From: Piscicola geometra | Lineage: Eukaryota > Annelida > Clitellata > Hirudinida > Piscicolidae | Direction of reading: 5' to 3' | Length of the DNA stretch: 64,000 nucleotides | Assembly: GCA_943735955.1 (NCBI GenBank) | Contig: OX030956.1 | Coordinates: forward strand, 11,212,444-11,276,443 | In this document: one piece after another, positions 1-13,000 of the stretch | Numbering within the stretch: position 1 is the stretch's first letter | How the letters are laid out: each line of letters begins with the position of its first letter | Translations under genes and position numbers: made by a program | The notes under the pieces: generated by a model | Told to the model about the DNA's origin: nothing | The model's database searches: none | The model's input: only the letters and a program-made list of their open reading frames with translations

Positions 1-658
1 TAAAGCATATTCAATTCTTGACATGTCCGCCCCAAATGAAATGCACACCGTCCACCGAGATGCTGTATGCTGATAAAGCCAACGATTTGAATTATCGAAA
101 TAGTCTTTAAACATTTAATTTCCCTTTGGCATTTTTCAAATAAACCACTTGGCTAACATTGGCATTAAAAAACCAAATGGAATAAAACAGAAGAATTTCT
201 AATATTATCAGATCTTCCTCAGATTAAATGTCACGTAGTATCACGTTATCTAAAATTAATAAATAAACTCGCAAATCAATTTATTCCTACCTTTCATTTT
301 TATTTCATTACTTTGAGTCTATTATTATGAATATATTTTTTAGATTGGATTGCATTTCGGTAGCCCTTCTTTGTACATTTTCAATGCAGTCAATTTGGCG
401 AAAGCGCTCTTTCACGACTTAATTGAGGATCCCCTCATTGAAGTTGAAGCTTTATCCTTCATTTCATTGTTTACATTTAGATTTTAAGAAAATAAGTGGG
501 AAAAACGTAATTGAAATAAATTTTATTCTTTTTTTATATAAAAAAGTCACACACAATTTTTCAATTAGCCTTTAGTACCATAAGAACTATGAGCGTCTAA
601 ATATTCTAAAAGAATTTTCTATTTTTTAAAACCTAAAAATTAGTTTTTTTCAACCCCA
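1..658. other. AT-rich non-coding stretch
   Basis: No coding exon could be supported here. A reverse-complement AATAAA at 522-527 lies about 130 bases downstream of the minus-strand stop at 659-661 and could be its polyadenylation signal. Confidence 0.5.
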
Positions 659-2788
659 TTATTCATGCAATATTCCCTCTCCATGCTGCGAGAGGGGCTC
701 AAAAGCTTTTTGCTTGGGCGGATGTTCTGTCTCGTGGTAGGGCACCACCACCAAGACTGACACCAACAACAGCGAGAAGAGCGATGCAGCAATCAAAATA
801 GCGAGAACGACGTAAATAAAAAGCAGACAAGTTCTCGTCATCAGCATCTTCCTCATCCTCCTCCTCATCCTCTTCATCATCCTTCTCGTGCAGACGCAAA
901 TTCGTTTACGCGGAAATGTTGTTTTGATGTTGATGCGACGAGAATTGGAGGGTTTGATTAGTTCGTTAAGAGGAGTGGAGTGCTTGTTGTCGAGCTCGTT
1001 TGGGGAAGTTATTTGCACGTTCGCTTGGTTCATTGTTTGCTGGCATGCTTCAGGGCTGGTCGCAGGAAAATTGTGAACACTGGTGAACATATTTTTGTGG
1101 TTGAGACAGCCCTGCGAGCTTCCTCGATTTCTCCGAAACGTGCCACGCATATCCGATCCACCAGACAACAAGTTTTGTGTTGTTTCTCGTATTCTCCTAA
1201 CTCTCTTTCTTCGGCATCTACACTGAGCGGCTCTTTCGCGCTGATTCTCGCTGCTTAAGGTGGTCTTTGCGAGAATCCATCGGGAAAACCAGTCAAACCA
1301 CCGCCCGTTGACTTTTCCGCTTTTAATGCTTCTTTTTTTATTCTTTTCCGCGTCGACCAAATAATCGCAGACGTCATAACCGGAGGCTGTTTCATCGTTG
1401 CATAATGTAAAATTCTCATTTAAACCTTCATTGTTGTTGCTGTTGTTGTTATTGTTGTTTGAATGTATAATTTTGTTGTTGCTGTTATTATTTATTAAAT
1501 TGTTGTTGTTGCTTAAATTTTTATTTTTGCTGTTGTTGTTATAACAGCCTATTTTGCCAGCATCAAGAGCGCTGTTCCAGACGCAGCCTGGCACTCTCCT
1601 TGAAGAACGACTCTCAATTTGGTTAATGGCAGCTTTAGTGGAGTAGCAATCATCATCAAGGGTGCCTATAAAAGTCTCCAAACTGTTGTTCCGCTGTGTA
1701 GTGTTGTTTTTGCTGGAGTTTTTGTTGTTCGAGTTGTTGTTTTGCTTTTTTTTGTTGTTGTTTTGGTTGTTGTTGTTGTTTTGGTTGTTGTTGTTGGGGT
1801 CAATGAAATTTGAATAAAAGCCTCGATCATGGCCTCCTCTCTTATCTCCGCTCTCTAGTGAGTTGTCGACTTCACAAACGCAACTTGCATTACTGACATC
1901 TCGTCCCTTCACACCACCCTCATCTCCGAATTCAATGTCTCCGAATTCAATGATTCCAAGATTATTCTCTCTTTTCAAAGAATTTGAATGGTTATTGTGT
2001 AGCTTGCGGGCTTCTTCTGCGCTGCAATCGATAACACCGGAAAGAGGAGAACGAACGTCAAAAGCGATTAGATCGACCCTACTGGCAGACGACACAACCT
2101 GCCACTTGGGCTTTCCGGCTGGAGTCTGGAAAGGTGAATGACCAATCAAATGGTTGTTGTGTTCATTGTGGAGGTGTCATCAAAAGATGTTTATGTGACA
2201 CCTTTGTCACCTAATGAGTGCTCGTCGAATAAGAGGTGAGATAAGCTGAAGCAATTTATCTCAAAATAATGTAATTTAATAAAATAAAATAAATAAATTA
2301 CAAATTTTTATAAAGGAAAAAATAATTTTCTGTTCTTTAAAATAAGTTTGAAAGAAGTAATCGATCAAAAGAATGTACTTTAAAAATCTTTTTATTCGTC
2401 CATTTATTTTTGAAGAATTGAAATTAATATGGGTTTGAAACGTGCTGGAGTTTGTGGTAGAACTGCAATGAGCAAAACTAATTAATTAACTTGTGCTCAC
2501 CTCATCTTTCACCTCTCTGTCTTCATCCACGATTGATACTTCATCACTTTCGTCTTCAGTACCACTACTATCATCACTGTCATCATCACTGTCATCATCA
2601 CTGTCATCATCACTATCATCATCACTATCATCATCGCTATCATCATCATCTTCGTCTTCATCCTCATGATAACAGTTGTTGTTATAATTGCCAGTATCAT
2701 CATCAGGACCATCAGCTCGAGTGTCCAGTTGGTTGTTGGTGCAATAGAGCACACACACCCTCGGGTCGTCCCACTCATCCATCTCCAT
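659..2788 (-). CDS. Unrecognised acidic, Asn-rich tail-anchored membrane protein
   Basis: I do not recognise this protein. Two exons are proposed: 2788-2501 and 2125-659, joined in phase 0 through a GATGAG|GTGAGC donor and a CTTTCCAG|ACT acceptor, giving about 584 residues. The ATG at 2788 has a good context (A at -3, G at +4). Exon 1 starts MEMDEWDDPRVCVLYC and becomes a run of Asp/Ser (DSDDD repeats). Exon 2 has several Asn-rich stretches, a Cys/Arg-rich segment and a strongly basic patch (RRMMKRMRRRMRK), then one hydrophobic helix of about 29 residues starting CLLFIYVVLAIL and a 27-residue tail. The basic patch before the helix predicts a cytosolic N-terminus, and the short tail resembles tail-anchored proteins. 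More upstream exons are possible. The long open frame is seen directly; membrane topology is inference. Confidence 0.5.
2126..2500 (-). other. Intron of the acidic membrane-protein gene
   Basis: A 375-base AT-rich interval between a strong donor (GAG|GTGAGC read on the minus strand) and the acceptor at 2126-2127. No other feature is seen in it. Confidence 0.5.
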
Positions 2789-2796
2789 TTTTGTCG

Positions 2797-3003
2797 ATGT
2801 GCTTGTCAGTGTGCTTGTCAGTGTGCTTGTCAGTGTGCTTGTCAGTGTGCTTGTCAGTGTGTTTGTCAGTGTGCTTGTCGATGTGCTTGTCAGTTTGTGT
2901 GGCAGTTTAATTGTTAGTGGGGTTGACAGTGTGCTTGTCGATGTGCTTGTCAGTGTGCTTGTCAGTTTGTGTGGCAGTTTAATTGTTAGTGGGGTTGACA
3001 GTG
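2797..3003. repeat. 12-bp minisatellite (TGTGCTTGTCAG)n
   Basis: Tandem copies of a TGTGCTTGTCAG-like unit; a larger segment containing TTTGTGTGGCAGTTTAATTG is itself repeated. It lies directly upstream of the proposed ATG of the minus-strand acidic gene, in its likely 5' UTR or promoter. Read in that gene's frame it would give Asp-Lys-His-Thr repeats without a stop. Confidence 0.85.
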
Positions 3004-5877
3004 TGAGATTTTTTTCCAGTTTTTTCTTTTTGAATTTAATGATCTGCTTTCTTTAATGCTGAAAAGAATACATACGTCATAAGAACGCAAGAACTGACAA
3101 CTTAAGAGGCTTAAAGTGTTTTTCTTTCGTTTTTAAACGCAAATGTTTATTGTTTCCAATGATTTTTGAGCTTTATTGTTTTGTTAATCTTCATCTGTCT
3201 TATTCACTGTCAGTTCACAAGATATATGAGTGTAACTTTTAAGAAAATTCAAAGTTCTTCGTCTTTGGTAATGTCAATAAAAGCCTTTTTTAGAAGCACA
3301 CACATTTTTCGCAAGTTATAATTTAAGCAAGTTTTTAAAGTCAGTTTACTTCAAGGCATAAAAACAACAACTTTCAGAAGCCTCAAAGCATGGCATAAAC
3401 AATTCCTTAATTGCATACAAAATCATACAGTCAGAACCAACAATGCATGGGTCTGTATCGCCTCATACATCACAACGACAAGAAATGACATCATGTCTCA
3501 GTGGAACAAACTCTCGCAAAACCAACGAGATCCTCCCGTGGACGACTGAGCTCGCTTTAAGCATTCTCGATGCGTGCGTGCATACACTATAAAGCACGTG
3601 ATGCAGTGATTAATGGAGAGGAATTGTTTCAGTGGACGCTTCTTTATTATGTGTGCTGGCACTCAGCCCGTTAAACATTAGTCACTACTGGACATTGCTC
3701 GTCAGGTTCGCTGCTTTGAGACTTTTGGAATTTCGGAATGGTGAAAAATAATGTCAGTGTTTTGCAAAAAATAAAAACACCTCCTATTTTATTAGCGTAA
3801 AATGTAATTCAAATTTGTAATCTCTTTTTTCATTTCTTCAAGCCGGTCATTTCTCGATGAACATGATATTTATATTTTGTTCGATAGTCTTAGGGCCTTC
3901 GTGCCGCACCTCAGTGGCGTGCAACTTGATTAATGCATGAGAACACAGCCTTTGTTGAGGTCTCTAAGACTGTTTAATAACATTATATATCAACTTTACT
4001 AATAATACTTTATCAACGTTATTAATTATATTTTATAGACGTTCTCAATTATATAGGTCAATAATTAATCAATTAATTAATTAATAGATCAAAGAAAGAA
4101 TGAGAAGCAGGTATGAGGCATGGGAAGGCGTCATGAGCAGATGATTTGGTTCGCATAGTTTCGATGATAGCATCAAACTTGAAAACAAACATGACAGGAG
4201 ATAACAGACGTGCCATTGAGAGAGTCAAGTGGAATTGTTTGCCCACACACAAGGAAGAGTGTTTGTGTTTGGGTGATTCTTTATGTCTTTTTAAGCTTTT
4301 GGTGCTTTTTATATTCAAGTGAGTTTGTTTGTCTGTGTGTGTATTTGGGGCTCTTAGAGGGAATGGAAGAATTTTGTGTTCTTGAAATTGCAGGCTATCA
4401 TCGAGTCATTTGCGTTAATATTTTTCCAGTTTCTTGGTGTTTTCGTGTGGTGTTTGCATATTTCTTGGTGTGTTTATGCGAGTCAACGCGTGTTTGTGTA
4501 TATGTGTGCGTGTTTGTGTATATGTGTGCGTGGCATAAATATTCCCAACATGTGTTTGTCTGAGTGCTACACACACATGTGTCTTTGACAGGAAGTGTGA
4601 CGAGGTCTTGGTGTAACAGTTGTTATGCGTGTTTTAATATTTCTATTGAATAATTATTTCTGAAATAAAGAATATTTAGATGTATAAATGCAAGGGTATC
4701 TATACAAATATATATGTATATATACACAAATAAACTAGACCCATTCTCTCCACTAATGCAATTGTCAAGTACATATATTCATGCCTGTATTGGACGTTAA
4801 TTTTATTTATCGAGTCTTTAATTGCCCTGGTTTGACTTGTCTCACTGCCTCTCCTGCAAGCTCACGAAGCTCAGAGTCTTCAAGGCGACTAATTTCTTGA
4901 ATTGAAAAATAATTAAAGCTTAATTTATTTAATTTTTGCAAAATTAAAAGTTGTTAAACAAGTCCCAGAAGAACTTTGAAACCGAATTGAACCGTTGGAT
5001 TAGCCTTTCAAATCGAGAGCTGCCACTTCGCAGTGAGTTATAATTCATTATTTTGGTTTAAAATGATGAAAATACTTTTTATCAAAACTTAAAAATATAT
5101 TTTAAAAATATAATAAAAAATAAAAATATATTTTTAAGTTGTAAAGTTTTTTGATACTACCATTAAAAGGCTTACGTAAGTGTCTAAACTTACAGATTAA
5201 TTGTAGGGTGATGATTTTCCAAACACTTTCAAACACTCAACACATTTTCTCAAACCACAATCATGCAATAGCCACTCATATGAAGTTTTCAATCTTTTTT
5301 CAATTTTTATATAAAATTCCTATAATTCTTTTATTAAGCTTAAAATTTTATTAAAAATATAAACAATGATTTTAAAAATTAGTGATTACATTTTTGCAGT
5401 AAATTAAAAGTTATGCTGAGTCAATAATGGAGACATTTTAATGGTTTTACAAACAAAATTTTTATTTATTCCTATAATTTAAAAATGTTAAAAGTTTAGA
5501 AAATGTTTAAAATTCTCAAGGCATTAGTAATCTTTGAAGTCTCTCGCGTCACTTCAGATTAACACCAACACTAATAACTTAGATAATATAAAAACGATAG
5601 GAACATTTATTTTATATTAAACTTTGAAATAGGACAACCATTTTTTAAAATATTTTAAAATAAATACTAAAGGCACTTCGGAAGAAGAAGCAGACAGAAC
5701 CTAAAAGGCCAATCGAAATGTCAGCATTCAGCCACAATGCACAACTATTTGACCGCAAGCTAACAATAACCTCTCCCACTAAGCTTGAGACAAAATAATT
5801 AATATAACCCGAAGAATTTCTGAGCCATCCATCAAAGCATAAAAGCATTACACGCACAAGCAAGTCTTCCCGATGAA
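3004..5877. other. Intergenic, no supported gene
   Basis: AT-rich sequence with short low-complexity patches (TG-rich at 4250-4590, A/T runs at 5080-5140). Open frames here are short and lack domain character or coherent splice partners. Confidence 0.5.
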
Positions 5878-6292
<415 letters not shown>

Positions 6293-6529
6293 GGATACCC
6301 AGGTAGACTAATTTCTAAATATCCTAAATCACATATCGGACCCCTATCTGGAGTGTTGATCAGGCTGATCCGAACGGATTAGTCTCTTATCTACCGGTCG
6401 GATAATTACGGGGCAAATTACGTCACACGGATCACTCGAAAACACTCGAAATTCAAATCGGATGAACGTCTTCAAGACTTGCTTAATGTGTGGCGTTGGT
6501 GCTCTGTTGATTTGGTTTGCTTTGAGTTT

Positions 6530-6720
6530 AAGTGGAGGTGGGTGGGTGGATGAGTGGGTGATAGAGGTGAATGAGTGGAGGTGGGTGGGTGGATGAGTGG
6601 GTGATAGAGGTGAATGGGTGGAGGTGGGTGGGTGGGTGGATGAGTGGGTGATAGAGATGAATGGGTGGAGGTGGGTGGGTGGGTGAGTGGGATGAAGTGG
6701 GTGGTAGTGGGTGGATGAGT
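6530..6720. repeat. GTGGGTGGATGAGTGG minisatellite
   Basis: About four imperfect copies of a roughly 43-bp unit containing GTGGGTGGATGAGTGGGTGA, with the last copies shortened. It is followed at 6840-6930 by an ATGAATGA-type tetranucleotide repeat. Confidence 0.85.
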
Positions 6721-7309
6721 GGAAATGTTGGTTGTTTGAGAGAAGAGTAGAAAAACCTTAGAAAAATTTTTTTTTGATTAATTTAGTTTCGAGAAAATGA
6801 GCAAATAAGTGAACAAATAGATATTGAATCAAAAAAGAAATTATGAATGAAATTATGTATGAATGAATGGTTGAATAAATGAATGAATGATTGAATAAAT
6901 AAATGAATGAATGAACGAATGATTAAATGAATGAATGGAATGGGGATCATTGTTAAGCTGGCTCTATTAGAACTGCGATAAAGGTACACTCGAGAAAGTC
7001 ATAGCGCTAATGTCGAACCCTGTTTTTATTTTATTTATTAATTTATTATTATTTTTATTACTATAATTATCATTAATAGTTTTAATGTAATTCTTTTGAT
7101 TATTTTATTGTTTTTATAACTGAAATGGCTTGTTTAGTCGTTGGCATTTCATAGGCATGTCTCTCTCAATGATCAATGGTTCTTGAGGTCTTTACCGTTT
7201 CATCTGTGAAACTGCAAAATTTTAAATTCTGCACAACACTACGTTATTATTAGTTCTATAACCAGGGATTGAAATGGCCTATCAAGAATGGTAATCTCCC
7301 TGGAAGACG

Positions 7310-7430
7310 AAACAATACAATGCAATGCAATATAATATAATACAATGTAATACCATGCAATACAATATAATACAAAACAATACAATGCAATACAATATAA
7401 TACGAAACAATACAATGCAAAAAATATAAT
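7310..7430. repeat. AATACAATGC/AATATAATAC repeat
   Basis: Imperfect tandem ten-base units (AATACAATGC, AATATAATAC) in the intergenic DNA upstream of the agrin-like gene. No gene is seen from here to the ATG at 7679. Confidence 0.7.
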
Positions 7431-7678
7431 TCAAAACATACAAGGTTCCAGAGATTTCGCTTTTTTTCTGAATTTCTATTAACTTTCACATAACTAAATG
7501 ACTAATTTCAAACTTGAAAATTTACAACTTGCGCTTTAATTAAAATAAAATATACTTTAAATATAAAAAATATATCACCGTTTAACCAATTTCCGAAGGT
7601 TTTTAGAAGTCAAACAGAAATGAAGCGAGAAACACAACATCGTGAGTGATGCTTTGACACGGCAAAAAACCAACAAAA

Positions 7679-10091
7679 ATGTTGCTTTTGCTACTTTCAA
7701 CGGGTCTTCTGCTCTCTTGCCTCGGTGAAGACCCTTCCTCCACTGACTTTGAGCACATCTCCAAGTACAACATCTTCAACTACAAGACAGTCCACCACCA
7801 CAAAGACGCCACTCTCGGCCACAACAAACATGCCACTGCACACCGAACCAGTCCCAATGACGCCAGCATCACAAACGTCTTGAGTCATGGCGCGAAAAAT
7901 TCGTTTCCGTTGACTCTGTCGTCACAGGTTTCCATCAGGAAGTCTGCTCATAATAATAAGTATAGAAACAATAGTAATAATAATAACAATGATAATATTA
8001 ATAATGATAATGAAAATAATAATAACGGCCCTGACAAGCGACAGCGCGCCACATACGGCTTCAAGAGACACAGAAGCAACTTCGACAACTACATCGATGA
8101 CGTATTCAAACGCTACTCAGGTCAACATGATTCATTGGGTGGTCATGATAACCATGCCACTCAACATCAACAGCAGCAACAACAAAAGCTTTTTCAACAT
8201 CAGCAACACCAACAACAACAGCCTTTGTTTAAACTTTTCAACCAACCTCACATTCCATCCTTTCAACAACAACAACAACAACAACAAAACAGGCAAAACA
8301 GAATTAAGCTGGTCAGACTGGCAACAAAAGAGACAAGTAAGCAACAAAGCAACAAAAATGAAAACTCCATCGCACCGCACAAAGAAAACTTGGATTACTT
8401 CAACGACAAAGATGACGTGAACAACAAGAAAAACAAAAATCACCAGTTTTTCAACAACAACCAAACCTTGTCCAATCCCCGTCGCCCTTTTCACAACCTC
8501 GGGGAAAGAAAGAACTCTCCATACTCGTCCGACCGAGATTCCTTCTTCAAACTTTCAAATCACTACAAACACGACAACCCTCTCTTACGTAACAACAAAC
8601 CTGGTTACCATAGCAACTCCAACTTTCATGACAACAGACTTGGTTACCATAGAAACTCCAACTTTCATGACAACAGACTTGGTTACCATGGCAACAACTT
8701 TGGCGCTAAAAGCTACACGTGGGATCCGCGCAGACGTATTCAAAACGCAGGTGTGAGATCCAGTGTTCCTGATGATGATGATGGTGGTAGAGGGGAATAC
8801 CATCAGTACAACGTCAGAATTAATCCAACAAATAAGGTGGACATCCAACACACCAGGCATGCGGGCAGGGATGGTAGGAACAGAATCACAAACGAGATCT
8901 TAAGTAATGGTTATCCGAAGAATAATTTCAACAGTTTTAAAGAGAAGAATGATGAGTTTTACAACACCAACAAGATTGACAACAATATCAACAACAACAT
9001 CAACTACAACGTTAACACTAAAATTGACAACAGCATCGACAACCATCTCTCAAACCGAATCACCAATGGTTTGATTGAGATTGACTGTAGAAGTGATTCG
9101 ATTGACACGAAGGCTGCAGAAGCAGATGTGATTGTGGTTGGAGTGGTGAGGAGGGTTTTCAATGATGATGAAAGATTCTACAAGAAACACTACAAAAACC
9201 AAAAGTACCAGCTCAAGTACAATGACAACTACTACAAAAACTACTTGAGAAACAAGAGAAGCAATGTCAGTATTTTTGTTCCCGATAAGAGAAAGTACAC
9301 CTACATGCAGAATCAAATGGCGTACAACTTCACAGTAGATCATAAGAACGACTACAAAGTGCCGTGGACTACCCATTTCAACCGAAGTAGCCACAGAGAC
9401 GCAACCATCAAAGTCATTTCCAGACACGAAAAGAATACAACTATGAAGGCAGATGAGAAGGCTGATGGTGGTGATGATGATTTTGTGCCTTACTACAAAA
9501 ACGAAGTTTACACTTCAATACACCGAAAGAAGTTGCCTTACACAAGAGTTAAGAGATATTTCAGTTCCGCAAACCTGCCCCACGACAGCAATAATCGCCC
9601 TTCTAGGAACAATGCAGAAGGAAGCAGCAGTTACAAACAAGAGTTTAACTACAACAGTGCATACAACTACAAAAATTATGATAAATATAAAATGTTACAT
9701 TTGAGTAAAAACAGCCATCAGTCGCTTCGCCAAAACCTTCCAAACAACCTCAACCCTGCCTTAATCAACAAGTACAAACGTCACAACACTGAAAGCGGCA
9801 ACATCATCGTGGTGGAAGTGAAAAGAATCCTCAAAGGAATGCAGCGACTGAACATCAACTCCTTCAACAACCACGACTACAACACCGGCATCTTCCCACA
9901 ACACAGCAACCCCAAGAGGTACATCAGAATCCAAGGCGCCAACGACGCCAGCCTCTGCAACAACCTCATCAACGTCAATGACACGAGGATTTTCTCGTTG
10001 AAAAGCTCGCATCCACACTTCCTGCTCTCGCACAGTCCGGACAGGATCTCCACTTCCTCCATCCAGAGATACATCGATGCAGTGCAAAGAG
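7679..10091 (+). other. Agrin exon 1: signal peptide, N/Q-rich region, interrupted NtA
   Basis: One 2,413-base exon. After the signal peptide, residues about 20-465 are low complexity (His, Gln, Asn runs) with a 16-residue-scale repeat near 8600-8690 ([12 protein letters not shown]). NtA-like sequence begins near residue 467 (IDC, then [14 protein letters not shown]). It is interrupted by about 210 Tyr/Lys/Asn-rich residues and resumes near 706 ([12 protein letters not shown], then [14 protein letters not shown]), matching the agrin pattern of a strand followed by ICDN...GDTRIF. The exon ends in phase 1 at AGAG|GTTGC. Confidence 0.7.
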
Positions 10092-13000
10092 GTTGCTTTA
10101 TTACATTTTTTGCATTTGTTAATTTTAAAGCATATTAATGAAATCTTACATATTCAATTTTGAAATTTATAACTGTTCAAGTTAAATTGGAATAGTTGTA
10201 CCATTAAAAATTGCCTACTCGGCGAGGCCGGGTTACCAGCTCTAGAGTCCTTTCCCACTTAATGAATGAGCGCAAGTCCTTCACATCCACTCTTGATTAA
10301 TTATAACAGAGTGTGTTCGTGATCAATTGGAGTTTATAATCATAAAACCACTATATGATCAGCCTAATGTGTATGTATGTCTGTGTATGTGTGTGTGTGT
10401 ATGTTTGTGGATATGTGTTTGTTTGTCTGTATGAAGTTGTGTGGTTTTTCAAATATGCATGCATGTGTGTGTCTGCCATGGAACTTATTGTGGTATCCAT
10501 CTTTATTTTAAAATATTTAGGCTAAAAAATTAAAAACTCGAAATAAATTCTTTTTGACCTTTCCAGTTAAATAGTTTTATCTTAATTTTGAATAAATTAA
10601 TTATTTATAATTTGACCTACTTCATAAAAACTAAGATTAAATGAGTAACTTTCAAACCTGACCAAATAATTTAATTTCTGGTATTATAATTCCTTGCTTG
10701 TGGGGGGTTTCAGAGCTCACCATTAAAACTATGCATCTAAAAAAAGTATTCATGATAAACAAATTAGTTGAACTTAAAAAATCGAAAATTTATTTAAAAT
10801 TTGTCTCAATTAACTTTTTTAAGTAACTATAATTAAATAAACTTCGAAGATCTTCATTAGAACTCCGCAACACACAATGATATCGCCTAGTTCCACAATG
10901 GCCTATTGAGGATTCGGTGTTACGAGGAGGCTTCTCAGTGGCTCGCTGTGCTTTGAAGCCCGCATCTGATAGCATAGTTTATTACCACCGCAGTAAATCA
11001 TATTTCTATATTAATTAAATTTTATGGTGAATTAAACTTTTTTCCTTATTTTTTTAGAAATGCAGAAACATCCCACAACCAATACACCACTGCCGCCCTA
11101 CACTCGGTACCCTCCGTGGTGGAGTCGAACAGGTACTTTTAACGAAACTTGTAGGCTCACATTTTTTTAAATTTAATCTTTTCATATAGAATTTTTTCAA
11201 TGAAACATAATTAAAACTAAAAACTTGTTGAAAATCCTTTAAAATATTTTTATTTTTAAATCGTAAAAAATATTACGCTGAAAATAACATAAATAGATAC
11301 ATTCTTAAACAGATGTGACAAGAACCTATGAAATCTCTACTCACGCTCCCACGACTGCTGCTACCACTACGACCAGAAAAATCACCCCTGTTCTAAATAC
11401 CACTACAACTAAAACTACCACAACCACCACAACTACTACTACAAAAACTACTACTACTCCTACAACTACTACTACAACTACCACCACTACTACCACAACT
11501 ACTACCAAAACCATTGAATTTCCGCCTCTTACTACCACCACTACCGCTACTACCACAACAAGGAAATATGTGCCATATACGAGACCTGCACACAGCGTTG
11601 AAGCTAGAAGTGAATTCTCTCTGATATTCGATACTTTGATGCTGATTCAAAATTTTTAAATTCAAAGAAAAAAATTGATTTATTATTTAACTAAGTTTTT
11701 AATATTAAAAATTAATAATAAATTCAGCATTTAACTTTTCTTAGTATTCGCCAAACTCTATGTCAAAGTCACACCTACCATTCCTGCAGCTTCGGTCGAG
11801 ATAGTGGGCAAGCCATTCAAGCAGGTGATCAAGAGAGGGGACTCTGCTGTCTTCGTGTGCAGAGCGGTGGTGGTTGGTCTTTTGACCAGGGACTACAGAA
11901 GCACCGTGCCACCCCCACCACAACTGCTCCCCTCCATCGACTGGCTCATCAACTTCAACATCAAAGTCAGAGGCTCACGCATCGATGGAGTGGTCGTGTG
12001 GGAGAAATCTTCGCTCCCGAACGAACTGACTTCGGTGCTGAGACTGCAGGGTGAGATGAGTGAGCGAGCGAGCAACATCCAGTGCACTGCCGCTGTCCCT
12101 CGCTGGTCGATGCACGCCTCAGGACAGTGGACTGAAGGTCACAAGATGGTCGAGAAGAAAGAAATCACAAGACTCGTCATAAAGTCTGAAACTACCAGTA
12201 CGTTCGTGTTTTGACATATCCTAAGATGACTCAGCGTGAAGATCTTATGCTCACATTTTCAATTAAGTCAGCCATGAGTGTGTGAACAAATGTTTAGTCA
12301 AGACTCAGTTTCGTTAATTCCGTCATTCGAAAAGCTGTACTTAGACTTTAAAATATTTCAGTTCAATCATAACTGAACTCTTATTAAAATTAAAAATGAA
12401 TTATTTTAATTATTACCATAAAAGCACGAAATAGATTAATGTTCTTTTGATTGAATGTTCTGGCCGCGTAAGTTTCTCTATAATTACATGAGTCCACAAA
12501 CCCAAAATTAAAAATTTCGTTGCACACATCAGTATTCGATTCGTTCATACATGAGAAATTGGGTTACATTTGAAAATCATTTCCAATTTTAACGAGTTAA
12601 ACAATTTAATAACTAAACAATTTAATTCTATTTAAAAACAAAACAAATAAACAATTTTTAAACCCTCCCCCAGCCACCAGAGGCTTTCCGATGATCAAGG
12701 TTCAACCTTCGGATGGACAAATGGTGGTGCTGCAGGGTCACTATGCGGAACTCAAATGTGATGCGTACGCGAGACCCTACCCCTCGATCACGTGGTTCAA
12801 AGGGGGTCTGCAACCCATCGACAATCACACCAGTCCCCGATACACCATTTCTGAAGGTGCTTGTGGCCTTGATTGAGTATTGATGCTGCTTTGGTTTGTG
12901 TCTTTTGTTCTCAACATGAGTTTTTGGAACATTTGAGTTTTTTTTCAACATTTAATCTAAATTTTTGTTTAAAAAAAGTAATATTAATGTGCTTAAACAA

